A DNA stretch of 64,000 bases from an uncultured Eisenbergiella sp. (GTDB taxonomy: Bacteria > Bacillota > Clostridia > Lachnospirales > Lachnospiraceae). Shown here piece after piece: positions 1 through 10,574 of the stretch (position 1 is its first letter; each line of letters begins with the position of its first letter). The stretch spans positions 1 to 64,000 of the forward strand of contig CANRGX010000003.1 in NCBI GenBank assembly GCA_947630215.1, read 5' to 3'. A model generated the notes under the pieces. The model saw nothing but the letters and a program-made list of their open reading frames with translations, ran no database searches and was not told the origin of the DNA. The position numbers were made by a program, and so were the translations under genes.

Positions 1-77
1 TTGTCGATTCCCATGGCGGCAAACCCGGCCAGGTTTACGATTCCGATATAGAGAAGCAAAATAACAATGACATCCAT
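1..77 (-). CDS. DUF1294-like small membrane protein (partial, cut by window edge)
   Basis: Reverse strand reads MDVIVILLLYIGIVNLAGFAAMGID..., resembling the N-terminus of DUF1294 proteins; truncated. Confidence 0.4.
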   Translation of the reverse strand, partial: MDVIVILLLYIGIVNLAGFAAMGID

Positions 78-107
78 AACTCGATTCGCTTTCTTCTTTT
101 TGAGAAG

Positions 108-146
108 AACAGCCGGTCTGTCGTATGCGGCGGACCGGCTGTTTTG
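108..146 (-). terminator. intrinsic terminator downstream of argG
   Basis: AACAGCCGGTC / GACCGGCTGTT inverted repeat with flanking A/T tracts. Confidence 0.65.
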
Positions 147-185
147 TTGACAGAAAAAAGATTTTACCGCAGGGGCAGCAGGGCG

Positions 186-1415
186 TCAGACCTCAAACCC
201 GGCGTTTTTTGCTTCCTGCAGCTTCATGGCGCGCACCTTGCTGGGAAGGCCAAACAGGTTGATAAACCCTTCCGCGTCGTGATGGTCGTACAGATCGCCG
301 GTGGTGAAGGAAGCAATCTTTTCATTATAGAGAGAATACGGGGAAGTGGTTCCGGCCTTGATAATATTGCCCTTGTAGAGCTTGAATTTCACTTCTCCGG
401 TCACGTATTTCTGGGTGGATTCGATGAAGGCCTGCAGCGCTTCGCGCAGCGGGGTGAACCATTTGCCCTCGTAGACCACCTGGGCCAGCTTGTTGCCCAG
501 ATCCTTTTTGAGCGCGTAGGTGTCGCGATCCAGAATCAACTCCTCCAGCTGCTGGTGCGCTTCCATCAAAATGGTGCCGCCGGGCGTTTCATAGACGCCG
601 CGGGACTTCATGCCCACCACGCGGTTTTCCACGATATCCACAATGCCGATGCCGTGTTTGCCGCCCAGCTTGTTCAAAGTCCGGATAATATCGGAAACCT
701 TCATCTCCTGGCCGTTTACGCTGACCGGCACGCCCGCTTCAAAGCGCATGGTCACATATTCGCCCTCATCGGGAGCCTTTTCGGGGGTTACGCCCAGCAC
801 CAGAAGATGATCGAAGTTGGGCTCGTTGGCAGGATCCTCCAGTTCCAGTCCCTCATGGCTGATATGCCAGAGGTTGCGGTCGCGGCTGTAGCTGGAGTCC
901 GCGGAAAACGGCAGGTCGATACCGTGCTCCTTGCAGTACGCGATTTCGGATTCCCGGGAATCCAGCGTCCATTTCTCATTGCGCCAGGCGGCGATGATTT
1001 TCAGATCGGGGGCCAGCGCCTTAATGCCCAGTTCAAAACGGATCTGATCGTTGCCCTTGCCGGTAGCGCCGTGGCAGATGGCGGCGGCGCCTTCCTTGCG
1101 GGCGATTTCCACCAGCTTCTTGGCGATCAGGGGACGGGCCATGGAAGTGCCCAGCAGATATTTGTTTTCATAAACGGCGTTCGCCTGTACGCAGGGAACG
1201 ATGTATTCGTCCGCGAACTCGTCGGTAACGTCCAGAATATACAGCTTGGACGCGCCGCAGAACTTCGCGCGCTCCTCCAGACCGTCCAGTTCCTCCGCCT
1301 GCCCGCAGTCAATGCAGACACAGATCACTTCATAATCAAAATTCTCCTTGAGCCAGGGAATGATGGCGGTGGTGTCCAGTCCGCCGGAATACGCCAGAAT
1401 GACCTTTTCTTTCAT
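186..1415 (-). CDS. argG: argininosuccinate synthase
   Basis: 409 aa; N-terminal [19 protein letters not shown]-loop; full-length family match. Confidence 0.97.
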   Translation of the reverse strand: MKEKVILAYSGGLDTTAIIPWLKENFDYEVICVCIDCGQAEELDGLEERAKFCGASKLYILDVTDEFADEYIVPCVQANAVYENKYLLGTSMARPLIAKKLVEIARKEGAAAICHGATGKGNDQIRFELGIKALAPDLKIIAAWRNEKWTLDSRESEIAYCKEHGIDLPFSADSSYSRDRNLWHISHEGLELEDPANEPNFDHLLVLGVTPEKAPDEGEYVTMRFEAGVPVSVNGQEMKVSDIIRTLNKLGGKHGIGIVDIVENRVVGMKSRGVYETPGGTILMEAHQQLEELILDRDTYALKKDLGNKLAQVVYEGKWFTPLREALQAFIESTQKYVTGEVKFKLYKGNIIKAGTTSPYSLYNEKIASFTTGDLYDHHDAEGFINLFGLPSKVRAMKLQEAKNAGFEV

Positions 1416-1505
1416 GATACAAACCTCCGTAGCTGTTGCTTTTTTTCTTGAAATGTGTCAAGATGGTAATGCGTGATCGGATAGCGCCGCCCGCATTCTT
1501 TCCTT

Positions 1506-1534
1506 ACTATACAACAGGCAGGAAAGAATTGCAA
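1506..1534 (-). promoter_or_regulatory. argG sigma-A type promoter
   Basis: Minus strand TTGCAA - 17 bp - TATAGT upstream of argG. Confidence 0.5.
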
Positions 1535-1539
1535 GTGAT

Positions 1540-1583
1540 ATTTTATGCAAAAAATATGCGTAATATGTGCATAAATATGTATT
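1540..1583. promoter_or_regulatory. candidate ArgR operator (ARG boxes) between argG and argC
   Basis: AT-rich TTTTATGCAAAAAATATGCG and TGTGCATAAATATGTATT resemble ARG boxes and lie between the divergent arg promoters. Confidence 0.35.
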
Positions 1584-1586
1584 TTA

Positions 1587-1616
1587 TTGACAAATCAAGG
1601 CTCAATAGTGAATAAT
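1587..1616 (+). promoter_or_regulatory. argC promoter
   Basis: TTGACA - 18 bp - AATAAT upstream of argC. Confidence 0.45.
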
Positions 1617-1651
1617 AAGAATGAAGTTATGCAGACGGATTGGAGGACAGG

Positions 1652-2719
1652 ATGATCAGAGCAGGTATAATCGGAGCGACAGGGTACGCAGGCGGAGAAC
1701 TGGTGCGGCTGCTTTTGGGACACAGGAACGTGGAGATCAAATGGTACGGCTCCCACAGTTATATCGATCAGAAGTATGCGTCCGTATACCGGAATATGTT
1801 CCGGCTGGTGGAGGACGTCTGCCAGGACGATAACCTGACCCAGCTGGCCAGACAGGTGGATGTGATTTTTACGGCTACGCCCCAGGGGTTTCTGGCATCG
1901 GCCCTGAATGAGGATATTTTATCCGGGACGAGAGTCGTGGATTTAAGCGCGGACTTTCGCATCAAGGACGTGGCAGTCTATGAAAAATGGTACGGCATTG
2001 CGCACAAATCGCCGCAGTTTATTCCGGAAGCGGTCTACGGGCTGTGCGAGATCAACCGGGAGGCGATGAAGGGCGCGCGGCTGGTGGCCAATCCGGGCTG
2101 TTACCCCACCTGTTCCATCCTTTCGATCTATCCGCTCTTAAAAGAGGGGCTGATTGAGCCGTCCACTCTTATCATTGACGCCAAGAGCGGCACTTCCGGG
2201 GCGGGACGGGGCGCCAAGGTGGCGAATCTGTTCTGCGAGGTGAACGAGAGCATCAAGGCATACGGAGTGGCCAGCCACCGCCATACGCCGGAAATTGAGG
2301 AACAGCTTTCCTATGCTGCGGCGGAGCCGGTGATCCTGAATTTTACGCCCCATCTGGTACCTATGAACCGGGGGATTCTGATCACGGCCTACGCTTCGCT
2401 CAAAAAGCTGCCCCAGCCGGACGGAAGTCTGGCGCTGCCTACGGAGCAGCAGATCCGCAGCGCCTATGAGAAGTATTATAAGGAAGAAATCTTTGTCCGC
2501 CTGCTGGAGCCCGGCGTCTGTCCGGAGACCAGATGGGTGGAAGGCAGCAACTATGTGGATGTGAATTTCCAGATCGATTCGCGTACCGGGCGGATCATTA
2601 TGATGGGCGCCATGGACAACCTGGTCAAGGGCGCAGCGGGACAGGCCGTGCAGAATATGAATCTGTTGTTTGGAGAGGCAGAGGACGAGGGACTGCGGAT
2701 GCCTCCCCTGTTCCCGTAA
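1652..2719 (+). CDS. argC: N-acetyl-gamma-glutamyl-phosphate reductase
   Basis: MIRAGIIGATGYAGGELVRLLLGH N-terminus and NPGCYPT active-site motif; ATG at 1652 preceded by GGAGGA. Confidence 0.96.
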   Translation: MIRAGIIGATGYAGGELVRLLLGHRNVEIKWYGSHSYIDQKYASVYRNMFRLVEDVCQDDNLTQLARQVDVIFTATPQGFLASALNEDILSGTRVVDLSADFRIKDVAVYEKWYGIAHKSPQFIPEAVYGLCEINREAMKGARLVANPGCYPTCSILSIYPLLKEGLIEPSTLIIDAKSGTSGAGRGAKVANLFCEVNESIKAYGVASHRHTPEIEEQLSYAAAEPVILNFTPHLVPMNRGILITAYASLKKLPQPDGSLALPTEQQIRSAYEKYYKEEIFVRLLEPGVCPETRWVEGSNYVDVNFQIDSRTGRIIMMGAMDNLVKGAAGQAVQNMNLLFGEAEDEGLRMPPLFP

Positions 2720-2729
2720 GGAGCGTTGA

Positions 2730-3236
2730 ATGGAAACGGTGACGCACACCTTTGAACCGGTATACGATGCGGAGTCCAGAATCCTGATTCTGGGCACCTT
2801 TCCGTCGGTAAAGTCCCGGGAAAACGGTTTTTACTACGGACATCCCCAAAACCGCTTCTGGAAAGTGACGGCGGCTCTGCTTGGCGTAAAGCCGCCGGAG
2901 ACGGTGGAAGAAAAAAAGGCCATGCTGTTGGCGGGGCATATCGCCATCTGGGATGTGATTGCGTCCTGCACAATCCGGGGCTCCTCGGACAGCTCCATTC
3001 GGAACGTAATGCCCAACGACATTGCCGGACTGCTGGCAAAAACCGGTATCCGGGCCATATTCGCCAACGGGCGCAAGGCCTGTGAACTATATGAAAAATA
3101 CTGTGAAGCACAGTGCCACAAAAAGGCGGTCTGCCTGCCCTCCACTTCTCCTGCCAACGCGGCGTTCAGCCTTGCGCGGCTGACGGAATGCTGGAGAGAG
3201 CAGACAGACCCCTGGCTTTTGGGGAAGTGGGGATAA
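2730..3236 (+). CDS. DNA-deoxyinosine glycosylase (uracil-DNA glycosylase superfamily)
   Basis: LILGTFPSVKSRENGFYYGHPQNRFWKV and LPSTSPANA motifs. Confidence 0.85.
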   Translation: METVTHTFEPVYDAESRILILGTFPSVKSRENGFYYGHPQNRFWKVTAALLGVKPPETVEEKKAMLLAGHIAIWDVIASCTIRGSSDSSIRNVMPNDIAGLLAKTGIRAIFANGRKACELYEKYCEAQCHKKAVCLPSTSPANAAFSLARLTECWREQTDPWLLGKWG

Positions 3237-3238
3237 AA

Positions 3239-4060
3239 ATGCGTGTGAAAACGGTGTGGAAGGATAAAAAACTGGTATTTTGCATCGCAACGGCGGCAGT
3301 TGTGGTCTGCATAGCGGCTGCCATATGCTTTCTGACAGATCAACTGCGTCCTGTCAGTGTCCTTTCCCGGCTTTCCCGGGTGGACTGGAACGAGATAAGG
3401 GCCCGAAATCTCACCGTCGAAGGGGACAAGGATTGGACGGATATCGTCTGTCTGGGAAAGATACCGGAGAAAAATATCACACTCTACGGATATAACGATC
3501 AGGAGTGTTTCGGCCAGGGCGTTGCCGTTGAAATAGGAGAAGACAGATATTATTTTGACTGGGTTTATATTACGCCCAGGATGCTGCTTCCCGATTGTTA
3601 CTGGAAGGAGAACGACGGGCAGCTGCAGATCTCTTTAAATGTCTATACGGGGACCGGCGTTTCGGCGCAGGAGCTGCACGTGCTCCGGTACCGGGACGGT
3701 GAACTGACGGATAGTGCGTTTGCTTTTCAGGAGTATTCCGAAATCCTTACGCAGCGGATACAGTCTGCCTATGACAGCGCAGCCTGCCGGCTCACGCTGA
3801 CCGACCGAAAAACGGGAAAAGAACTGTGTACGGTCAAACTCGGCGGGGAGAAGGAGATTGTAGGGATCGAGACAGGAATGATTTCGGAATTTATTCTGGG
3901 GGATACCGTAAGTCTTCAGGTAAAGCCGGGCTGCCGCTATGAGAACGAGGCTGCAGCGGACTATGGAGACGACATACCGCTGCTTCGGGCGGAAGTCATC
4001 CTATCGGAAGACAGCGGCGAACCGGTTTTTGACCTGGGGGATTTCTCTGTGCTGCCGTAG
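3239..4060 (+). CDS. membrane-anchored hypothetical protein
   Basis: ATG at 3239 (MRVKTVWKDKKLVFCIATAAVVVCIAAAICFL), one N-terminal TM helix; no family recognised. Confidence 0.65.
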   Translation: MRVKTVWKDKKLVFCIATAAVVVCIAAAICFLTDQLRPVSVLSRLSRVDWNEIRARNLTVEGDKDWTDIVCLGKIPEKNITLYGYNDQECFGQGVAVEIGEDRYYFDWVYITPRMLLPDCYWKENDGQLQISLNVYTGTGVSAQELHVLRYRDGELTDSAFAFQEYSEILTQRIQSAYDSAACRLTLTDRKTGKELCTVKLGGEKEIVGIETGMISEFILGDTVSLQVKPGCRYENEAAADYGDDIPLLRAEVILSEDSGEPVFDLGDFSVLP

Positions 4061-4073
4061 TTTTCTTTTTGCC

Positions 4074-4102
4074 TTGACAGCCCTGTCCAAAGAAGGTACA
4101 CT
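4074..4102 (+). promoter_or_regulatory. promoter upstream of GNAT-argJBD
   Basis: TTGACA - 17 bp - TACACT. Confidence 0.5.
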
Positions 4103-4155
4103 GTCAAAGAATATAGCGCAGGCAAAACAGCGTAGGCACGCTACAGGAGGATACC

Positions 4156-4605
4156 ATGTTTACAGTCAGGACAATGCAGCCGGAAGATTACGACCAGGTA
4201 TACGAACTCTGGATGACCATTCGGGGATTTCGTATCCGCAGCATTGACGATTCCCGGGCGGGAGTGGAGCGTTTCCTTCTGCGCAATCCCACCACCAGCG
4301 TGGTGGCGGAGATGGACGGACGGGTAGTGGGCGCGATCCTCTGCGGCCATGACGGCAGGAGGGGCTGCCTGTACCATGTGTGCGTGCGGGAGGGTTTCCG
4401 CCGGATGGGCATTGGCAAGGCCATGGTGGTGGCGTGCATGGAAGCGCTGCGCAAAGAACAGATCAGCAAGGTTTCCCTGATTGCGTTTACCAAAAACGAC
4501 ATCGGCAACGCCTTCTGGAAGTGCATCGGATGGACGAAGCGGGAGGATCTCAACTATTACGATTTCGTGCTGAACCGGGAAAATATTGAAAAATTCAATG
4601 AATAA
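4156..4605 (+). CDS. GNAT family N-acetyltransferase (YpeA-like)
   Basis: GNAT core YHVCVREGFRRMGIGKAMVVACMEAL. Confidence 0.85.
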   Translation: MFTVRTMQPEDYDQVYELWMTIRGFRIRSIDDSRAGVERFLLRNPTTSVVAEMDGRVVGAILCGHDGRRGCLYHVCVREGFRRMGIGKAMVVACMEALRKEQISKVSLIAFTKNDIGNAFWKCIGWTKREDLNYYDFVLNRENIEKFNE

Positions 4606-4687
4606 GTATTGCATATTTATGAAATAAGTTGTATATTTATACATCAATGAAAGAAGACGGCGTCCGCGCCGGCAGGAGGATAGGACA

Positions 4688-5911
4688 ATGGAATGGATAA
4701 CAGGCGGCATCACGGCGGCGAAGGGGTTTCTGGCCTCCGGCGTGGAAGCCGGCGTGAAGTATTCCAACAGGAAGGATATGGCGATGGTTTACAGCCAGGC
4801 CCCCTGCAGGGTGGCCGGCGTGTTTACCCGCAATGTGGTAAAGGCCGCCCCCGTGATTTGGGATCGGCAGGTGGTAAACAGCGGCCATGAGGTGCAGGCC
4901 GTGGTAGTCAATACGGGCATTGCCAACGCCTGTACCGGGCAGCAGGGCTTTGACTGCTGCCGGAAGACGGCGGAAGCGGTGGGCGAAACGCTGGGGCTTG
5001 CGTCGGAGGACGTGCTGATCGGCTCCACCGGCGTCATCGGGATGCAGCTGCCCGTAGATCGGATTGCGGCGGGTGCGAAAAAGGCCGCGGCCGCCCTACG
5101 GGAGGGCATAGAAGCGGGCCATGAGGCGGCCTGCGCCATTCTGACGACGGACACGGTGCCCAAGGAGGCGGCGATCCGGGTGACCATCGGCGGAAAAGAA
5201 GTGGTTCTGGGCGGTATGTGCAAGGGATCCGGCATGATCCATCCCAATATGTGTACCATGCTGGCCTATGTGGCCACCGACGTCAACATTTCAAAGGAAC
5301 TTTTGCAGGAAGCGCTTTCGGAGGATGTGGAGGAGACCTTCAACATGATTTCGGTGGACGGCGACACCTCTACCAACGATACGCTGCTGGTGCTGGCAAA
5401 CGGCCTGGCGGGCAATCCCGAAATCACGGAAAAGGGAGAGGATTACAGGGCCTTTTGCGCCGCCCTGCACGCGCTTGACGAAACGCTGGCCAAAAAGATT
5501 GCCGGCGACGGGGAAGGCGCCACGGCGCTGTTTGAGGTTCAGGTGATCCATGCGGATACGAAAGAAAACGCCAAAAAGCTGGCAAAGTCCGTCGTCACCT
5601 CCAATCTGACCAAGGCGGCCATCTTCGGCCATGACGCCAACTGCGGGCGCATCCTGTGCGCGCTGGGATATTCGGGCGTTTCCTTCGATCCGGAGAAGGT
5701 GGAGCTGTGGCTTTTGAGCGCCGCCGGCAAGCTGCTGGTTTACCGGGACGGCGTTGTGCTGGATTTTGACGAAGCAAAAGCGGAAAAAATCCTGTCCTGC
5801 CCGGAGGTGACGGCTCTGGTGGATATGAAGGCAGGAGAGCAGAGCGCGACGGCCTGGGGGTGCGACCTGACCTACGACTATGTGAAGATCAACGCAGATT
5901 ACAGAAGCTGA
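4688..5911 (+). CDS. argJ: bifunctional ornithine acetyltransferase / N-acetylglutamate synthase
   Basis: [22 protein letters not shown] self-cleavage region; operon with argB and argD. Confidence 0.96.
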   Translation: MEWITGGITAAKGFLASGVEAGVKYSNRKDMAMVYSQAPCRVAGVFTRNVVKAAPVIWDRQVVNSGHEVQAVVVNTGIANACTGQQGFDCCRKTAEAVGETLGLASEDVLIGSTGVIGMQLPVDRIAAGAKKAAAALREGIEAGHEAACAILTTDTVPKEAAIRVTIGGKEVVLGGMCKGSGMIHPNMCTMLAYVATDVNISKELLQEALSEDVEETFNMISVDGDTSTNDTLLVLANGLAGNPEITEKGEDYRAFCAALHALDETLAKKIAGDGEGATALFEVQVIHADTKENAKKLAKSVVTSNLTKAAIFGHDANCGRILCALGYSGVSFDPEKVELWLLSAAGKLLVYRDGVVLDFDEAKAEKILSCPEVTALVDMKAGEQSATAWGCDLTYDYVKINADYRS

Positions 5912-5927
5912 GGAGTGTGCGGCATCA

Positions 5928-6842
5928 ATGAAACCAGAAATGGAAGAAATCATGAAAAAGGCGGCAGTGCTGGTGGAGGCCCTGCCCTATATCCAGAAAT
6001 TCAACCGCAAGTTCATTGTGGTCAAGTACGGCGGCAGCGCCATGAGTGACGATACGTTAAAACGCAGCGTCATCCAGGATGTGACGCTGTTAAAACTGGT
6101 GGGCTTTAAGCCCATCATCGTGCACGGCGGCGGGAAGGCCATCAGCACCTGGGTGAAAAGAGCGGGCAAGCAGCCGGTCTTTGTCAGCGGCCTGCGGGTG
6201 ACCGACGCAGAGACCATGGAGATCGCCGAAATGGTATTGAACCAGGTGAACAAGAGCCTGGTGTCCATGGTGCAGAAGCTGGGCGTCCTAGCGGCGGGGA
6301 TCTCCGGCAAGGACGGGAACCTTCTGCAGGTGGAAAAGAAGTATATCGACGGGCAGGACATCGGCTTTGTGGGAGACGTAAAACAGGTGAACCCCAAGAT
6401 CCTCTACGATCTGATCGACGACGATTTCCTCCCGATTGTGGCCCCCATCGGTATGGATGAGAACTGCGAAACCTATAATATTAACGCGGACGACGCGGCC
6501 TGTGCCATTGCGAAGGCGGTGGGAGCCGACAAGCTGGTTTTTCTGACGGATGTGGAAGGACTGTATAGGGATTTTGACGATAAGGATTCCTTTATCAACC
6601 GGATCCGTGTCAGCGATGCGGAGACCCTGATCCAGAGCGGCTACATCGGCGGCGGGATGCTGCCCAAGCTGGCCAACTGCACCTCCGCCGTGAAAAACGG
6701 CGTGAACCGGGTGCACATTCTGGACGGACGGATTCCGCACTGCCTGCTTTTGGAGGTCTTTACGGATCGAGGCGTGGGAACCGCTATCGTCGGGGACGAC
6801 GATCCGCTGCCGGATACCCCGTGTAAAGGGCAGAAGGCGTAA
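5928..6842 (+). CDS. argB: acetylglutamate kinase
   Basis: [11 protein letters not shown] and [12 protein letters not shown] motifs. Confidence 0.96.
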   Translation: MKPEMEEIMKKAAVLVEALPYIQKFNRKFIVVKYGGSAMSDDTLKRSVIQDVTLLKLVGFKPIIVHGGGKAISTWVKRAGKQPVFVSGLRVTDAETMEIAEMVLNQVNKSLVSMVQKLGVLAAGISGKDGNLLQVEKKYIDGQDIGFVGDVKQVNPKILYDLIDDDFLPIVAPIGMDENCETYNINADDAACAIAKAVGADKLVFLTDVEGLYRDFDDKDSFINRIRVSDAETLIQSGYIGGGMLPKLANCTSAVKNGVNRVHILDGRIPHCLLLEVFTDRGVGTAIVGDDDPLPDTPCKGQKA

Positions 6843-6895
6843 GCAGCGCAGACAGATCAACGGCCGCTGTCCGGCGGCGGAAGGGAGAGAAAAGT

Positions 6896-8122
6896 ATGGC
6901 GGAGAAAACACAGCAGTATATCGAAAGGGCCGAAGGCGCTCTCCTGCACACCTACAACCGGTATCCGATTGTGCTGGATCGGGGCGAGGGCGTTTATCTT
7001 TATGATATAGAAGGAAAAAAATATCTGGACTTTGCGGCGGGTATCGCCGTATTTTCCCTGGGGTACAACAACCCGGAATACAAGGAGGCGTTAAAGGATC
7101 AGATCGACAAGCTGACCCATACCTCCAATTATTATTACAACGTGCCTGCCATTGAAGCCGCGGAAAAGCTGAAGAAAGTGTCCGGCATGGATCGGGTGTT
7201 TTTTACCAACAGCGGCGCGGAGGCCATAGAAGGGGCCATCAAGGCGGCGCGCAAATATGCCTGGGAAAAGGATGGCTGCACGGATCATGAGATCATCGCC
7301 ATGCACCATTCTTTCCACGGCCGCACCATGGGCGCGCTTTCCGTGACGGGGACGCCCAAGTACCGGGAGCCCTTCGAGCCCGGAATCGGGCACGTGAAGT
7401 TTGCGCAGCTCAATGACTTTGACAGCGTGCTTTCCTGCGTGACGCCAAAGACCTGTGCCATCGTCCTGGAGGCGGTGCAGGGAGAGGGCGGCCTGATGCC
7501 GGCCACGGAGGATTTTTTGAAGCGGGTCCGCGCCCTTTGCGAGGAAAAAGACATTTTGCTGATCCTGGACGAGGTGCAGTGCGGCATGGGACGGACGGGC
7601 TTTCTGTTCGCCTGGCAGCGCTATGGCGTAAAGCCGGATATCATGGCGGTGGCCAAGGGCGTCGGATGCGGCGTGCCGGTGGGCGCGTTTCTGATGACGG
7701 AAGAAGTGGCGCAGCATTCCCTCAAGGCCGGGGATCACGGCACCACTTACGGCGGCAATCCGCTGGCCTGCGCGGCGGTCAGCAAGGTTCTGGATCTGTT
7801 TGAAAAATACGATCTTTTGCACCATGTCCGGGAGGTGTCCGCCTATCTGGAAGAAAAGCTGGACGGGCTGGTTTCGCAGTTTGACTGTATCCGCCTGCGG
7901 CGCGGGGCCGGGCTGATGCAGGGGCTGGTGTTCGACCGTCCTGTGGCGCCCGTGATCAACGAAGCGCTGAGCCGCGGCCTGATTCTGATCAACGCAGGGC
8001 CCGAGATCCTGCGTCTGGTGCCGCCCCTTGTGATCACGAAGGAAAATGTGGACGAGATGATCGGGATTTTGGAAGAAAGTATTGCCGCCGGCACCGGATC
8101 TTGCGGTGAGGGAAGCCTATGA
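6896..8122 (+). CDS. argD: acetylornithine aminotransferase
   Basis: PLP class-III aminotransferase; LILDEVQCGMGRTG and MAVAKGVGCGVPVGAF. Confidence 0.95.
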   Translation: MAEKTQQYIERAEGALLHTYNRYPIVLDRGEGVYLYDIEGKKYLDFAAGIAVFSLGYNNPEYKEALKDQIDKLTHTSNYYYNVPAIEAAEKLKKVSGMDRVFFTNSGAEAIEGAIKAARKYAWEKDGCTDHEIIAMHHSFHGRTMGALSVTGTPKYREPFEPGIGHVKFAQLNDFDSVLSCVTPKTCAIVLEAVQGEGGLMPATEDFLKRVRALCEEKDILLILDEVQCGMGRTGFLFAWQRYGVKPDIMAVAKGVGCGVPVGAFLMTEEVAQHSLKAGDHGTTYGGNPLACAAVSKVLDLFEKYDLLHHVREVSAYLEEKLDGLVSQFDCIRLRRGAGLMQGLVFDRPVAPVINEALSRGLILINAGPEILRLVPPLVITKENVDEMIGILEESIAAGTGSCGEGSL

Positions 8123-9504
8123 GTCTGAAAAAGAGGCTGATCGCCGTTTTTTGTATTCTGGCGATGACGGGCGCCGCCGCATTTCTGGCTGTGCCAGCGC
8201 AGCAGTCTTTAGAACCGGCGCCGCAGAATATTCTGAAGACAAAACCCACGATTACGCTCTGGTACACGGATGAGGCCATGGGGGATTATCTTTCCAGCGT
8301 CGCGCTGGATTACCTGGAAAGCTGCGACATACGCGTGCTTCCCGTTCTGGTTTCCGGGCTGGATTATTTGGAAGCAATTCACGACGCTTCCATGGGGAAT
8401 ACGGACGGATCGGGCGGAAATGCCCCGGATCTGTATCTGATCAGCAATGACAGTCTGGAAAAGGCCTATCTGGCGGGACTGGCCCAGGAGATTCAAACGG
8501 ACGGAATCGTGTCGGACGGCGGTGTGCTCACATCGGAACGGTTTCCTGAGGCCGCGCTGAACGCGGTCACCTATCAGGGAAAGCGGGTGGCGTTTCCGCT
8601 TTATTATGAAACCAGCGCCTTGGTCTATAATGAGACCTATCTGCAGCAGGCGGCCCGGGAGATGGGCGTAGCTGAGGATACCCTGATTCCCCGGACCATA
8701 GAAGATATCCTGTCGTTTGCGGATGCGTACAACGCGCCGGAGACGGTGGAAGCGGTCTTTAAGTGGGATGTTTCCGATATATTTTATAACTATTTTTTCG
8801 CGGGTCACTATATCAGCGTAGGCGGCCCCTGCGGAGACGATGAGAGCCGGATCGATATCTACAATCGGGAGGCTGTGACCGGCCTGAAAGCGTATCAGGA
8901 TCTGAACCAGTTTTTCTCCATCGACGCCGAAACCTCCAGCTATGAGGCGGTGGTGCAGGATTTCCTGGACGGGAAGCTGGTGTTTACGGTAGCCACCACG
9001 GATATGCTGGGGCGGGTGGAAAAAGCCCGGGCAGAGGGAACGTTTCCCTATGAATACGGCGTGGCGGCCCTGCCGGATATCAGCGCGCAGACGCGTTCGG
9101 GCGGGCTTTCGGTGACATATGCCCTGGCGATAAACGGCTACAGTACGCAAAAGGGTATGGCCAGTGACTTTGCCCTGTTTTTGCTGGATCAGGACGTGTC
9201 GAAAATGTACGCCAGGACGGGGCGGCTGTCCGCCCAGAACAAAGCGCTGCCGGACGTGCCGGGCGCAGAGGGATTTTCCGCGGAGTATGCAAAATCCGTT
9301 CCCATGCCGAAGCTGATGAGCACGGAGAATTTCTGGGTCTGGATGGAAGTGGCCTATACCAGAATCTGGCAGGGGGAAAACGTATCCGATATTTTGAAGG
9401 CGCTGTCGGAGCAGATTATGACCCAGGTGACGGGCAGCCCTTACGAGGAAACGGAATATATTGAGGTGCCGGAGGCATCCACTCAACAGGACGAGGCGGA
9501 ATAG
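8119..9504 (+). CDS. extracellular solute-binding protein (sugar ABC-type), no adjacent permease
   Basis: Signal peptide plus MalE-like sequence (PTITLWYTDEAM... GKLVFTVATTDML); overlaps argD by 4 bp. Confidence 0.75.
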   Translation: MSLKKRLIAVFCILAMTGAAAFLAVPAQQSLEPAPQNILKTKPTITLWYTDEAMGDYLSSVALDYLESCDIRVLPVLVSGLDYLEAIHDASMGNTDGSGGNAPDLYLISNDSLEKAYLAGLAQEIQTDGIVSDGGVLTSERFPEAALNAVTYQGKRVAFPLYYETSALVYNETYLQQAAREMGVAEDTLIPRTIEDILSFADAYNAPETVEAVFKWDVSDIFYNYFFAGHYISVGGPCGDDESRIDIYNREAVTGLKAYQDLNQFFSIDAETSSYEAVVQDFLDGKLVFTVATTDMLGRVEKARAEGTFPYEYGVAALPDISAQTRSGGLSVTYALAINGYSTQKGMASDFALFLLDQDVSKMYARTGRLSAQNKALPDVPGAEGFSAEYAKSVPMPKLMSTENFWVWMEVAYTRIWQGENVSDILKALSEQIMTQVTGSPYEETEYIEVPEASTQQDEAE

Positions 9505-9570
9505 AACCGGCGGTACAAAAAGAATAAAAAGTCCGATCTGCAGGCATACTTTAGGAAAAGGAGGCTTGAC

Positions 9571-10002
9571 ATGATCGGATTTTTTATTGCTGTTTTATCG
9601 GGAGCGCTGATGAGCCTGCAGGGCGTGTTCAATACCCAGGTGACGAAATCCTCTACCATCTGGACGGCCAACGCCTTTGTGCAGTTCAGCGCTTTTCTGG
9701 TGTGTATGCTGGCCTGGGCAGCGACAGATCGGACGAACCTGCTGCAGGTTTTCCGGGTGGAACCAAAATATATGCTGCTGGGCGGCGTGATGGGCGCGGC
9801 CATCACCTGGACGGTGATCAAGAGCATGGATATGCTGGGGCCGGCAAAAGCGGTTCTGTTTATCGTGGTGGCCCAGATTGCGGCGGCCTATTTGATTGAA
9901 CTGGCCGGTGCATTCGGCACGGAAAAACAGCCCTGGGAGTGGCGGAAGGGAATCGGTCTTTTAGTGGCCATCGCAGGAATCGTGGTGTTTAAGTGGGAGT
10001 GA
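9571..10002 (+). CDS. DMT family transporter (YdcZ/DUF606-like)
   Basis: Four-TM hydrophobic protein, MIGFFIAVLSGALMSLQGVFNTQV. Confidence 0.8.
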   Translation: MIGFFIAVLSGALMSLQGVFNTQVTKSSTIWTANAFVQFSAFLVCMLAWAATDRTNLLQVFRVEPKYMLLGGVMGAAITWTVIKSMDMLGPAKAVLFIVVAQIAAAYLIELAGAFGTEKQPWEWRKGIGLLVAIAGIVVFKWE

Positions 10003-10033
10003 CCAGACTGCCAAACGCTATATAAAAAAGAAA

Positions 10034-10083
10034 CAACAGGCAGATCCTAACGCGGCAAACGAGGATCTGCCTGTTGCTTTTTC
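10034..10083 (+). terminator. intrinsic terminator
   Basis: CAACAGGCAGATCCT / AGGATCTGCCTGTTG perfect 15-bp stem followed by CTTTTTC. Confidence 0.85.
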
Positions 10084-10182
10084 TGGAAATCCTGCTGGAC
10101 GTTCCATCATAGCAAAATGGTATTGACAGCGTACATAAAATGCAATACGATGTATATAATATAAGGAAGGAGGTGCTGGTTT

Positions 10183-10464
10183 ATGGCAAATGTAAACGTA
10201 AACATTCGCATGGATTCCGGCCTGAAACATCAGTTTGAAAAATTCTGCGAGGATATGGGGCTGACGATGAGCGCGGCGTTTAATATTTTTGCAAAAAAGG
10301 CAGTCCGTGAGTACCGTATTCCCTTTGAGATCAGCGGGGAAAACCCGAATCCCGAAACAAAGGAAGCAATTCGGGAAGGGAAGAAGATGAAAGCAGATCC
10401 AAGTCTGGAAAAGACATATACGGACGCAGACCAGATGACGGAGGATCTTTTGTCAGATGTATAA
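10183..10464 (+). CDS. RelB/DinJ family antitoxin, no cognate toxin seen
   Basis: ANVNVNIRMDSGLKHQFEKFCEDMGLTMSAAFNIFAKKAVRE ribbon-helix-helix N-terminus. Confidence 0.85.
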   Translation: MANVNVNIRMDSGLKHQFEKFCEDMGLTMSAAFNIFAKKAVREYRIPFEISGENPNPETKEAIREGKKMKADPSLEKTYTDADQMTEDLLSDV

Positions 10465-10574
10465 TCAGTCACGACGAGCTGATCCTATCTCTCAAAGCAA
10501 GGGAAAACAGAGATTCTGCCTTTCGTGCTATCGCCAAAAACAGGAGCACATTTGGGCCGGGAGGAAACGCTGCT

